A stretch of DNA of 64,000 nt from Lineus longissimus (lineage: Eukaryota; Nemertea; Pilidiophora; Heteronemertea; Lineidae): positions 8,246,001 to 8,310,000 of the forward strand of contig NC_088316.1 of NCBI RefSeq assembly GCF_910592395.1, read 5' to 3'. Made by a program: the position numbers and the translations under genes. This document shows, piece by piece, positions 63,851 to 64,000 of the stretch. Position 1 is the first letter of the stretch. The number at the start of each line of letters is the position of its first letter. The notes below the pieces were generated by a model that was not told the DNA's origin, did not search any database, and saw nothing but the letters and a program-made list of their open reading frames with translations.

Positions 63851-64000
63851 CTGAAAGTACAGTAGGATTGAACAAGTTCATTAAAATAGGAAGATACAAA
63901 CAATATTATTCTCAAACACTACATGTAGTTATTTGGAATACCATTGTGTAATCAGCCCATGCTACATCTATTATGGGTGATGATTTATGTACATACTTGA

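Overview
This is a 64 kb piece of a metazoan nuclear genome. The evidence is spliceosomal introns, a kelch-like (KLHL8-type) BTB/BACK exon, tRNA-derived SINE-like repeats, a hammerhead-bearing Penelope-like element and several animal-type retroelements. The palindrome TAGGCCTA recurs, and P2X7 intracellular-domain and Kolobok-like genes are present. Together with the TE mix this suggests a marine invertebrate, perhaps an echinoderm or other deuterostome; that placement is inference. There are no bacterial operons, CRISPR arrays or phage genes. Most of the window is transposable elements nested in one another, and ordinary host coding sequence is sparse.

Layout. 565-1294 and 1295-1636 + 15764-16155 are two tandem copies of a ~730 bp unit. 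The second copy is split by a DIRS/Ngaro-type tyrosine-recombinase retroelement (1632-15763; gag exons, RT/RNase H, recombinase, split direct repeats A1...B1-A2-B2). The first copy preserves the empty target site. A BEL/Pao LTR retrotransposon (2317-8888) with LTRs that look identical and a 5-bp target duplication sits inside the DIRS-like element. 16238-17340 is a TTAA-flanked terminal-inverted-repeat (TIR) element. 17401-20063 holds degraded OTU-domain-like coding sequence, a 2x tandem repeat and a TATA-driven first exon. About 21.0-35.3 kb is a decayed Helitron/Helentron-like element (HUH Rep, PIF1-type helicase, AP endonuclease, RPA-like protein). It is interrupted by two copies of a ~1 kb non-autonomous element (family A) and by a second, RT-deleted DIRS-like element on the minus strand (27880-33261).

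36-41 kb has hairpins, degenerate family A pieces and the KLHL8-like exon (minus). 41.3-45.96 kb is an inverted pair of Penelope-like elements with a hammerhead-like motif, flanked by a 16-bp duplication. 46-53 kb contains TIR elements, two SINE-like repeats, a long inverted repeat, perfect hairpins, a tRNA-like sequence and a second hairpin-ended family (B). 53480-55540 is a 5'-truncated non-LTR retrotransposon (RT + RNase H) with an 11-bp target duplication; its empty site is preserved at 36.9 kb. 58223-59335 is a third family A copy.

60.3-64 kb contains the most unusual pair. A three-exon gene encodes a P2X7 intracellular ('ballast') type zinc domain on the plus strand. A multi-exon Kolobok-like transposase-family gene lies on the minus strand. 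They are arranged tail-to-tail with only 8 bp between stop codons, and each carries one apparent frameshift. I read this as a candidate two-gene DNA transposon.

Several insertions can be 'undone' by eye because the host reading frame or a paralogous empty site is still present. That gives base-level information on how each element integrates.
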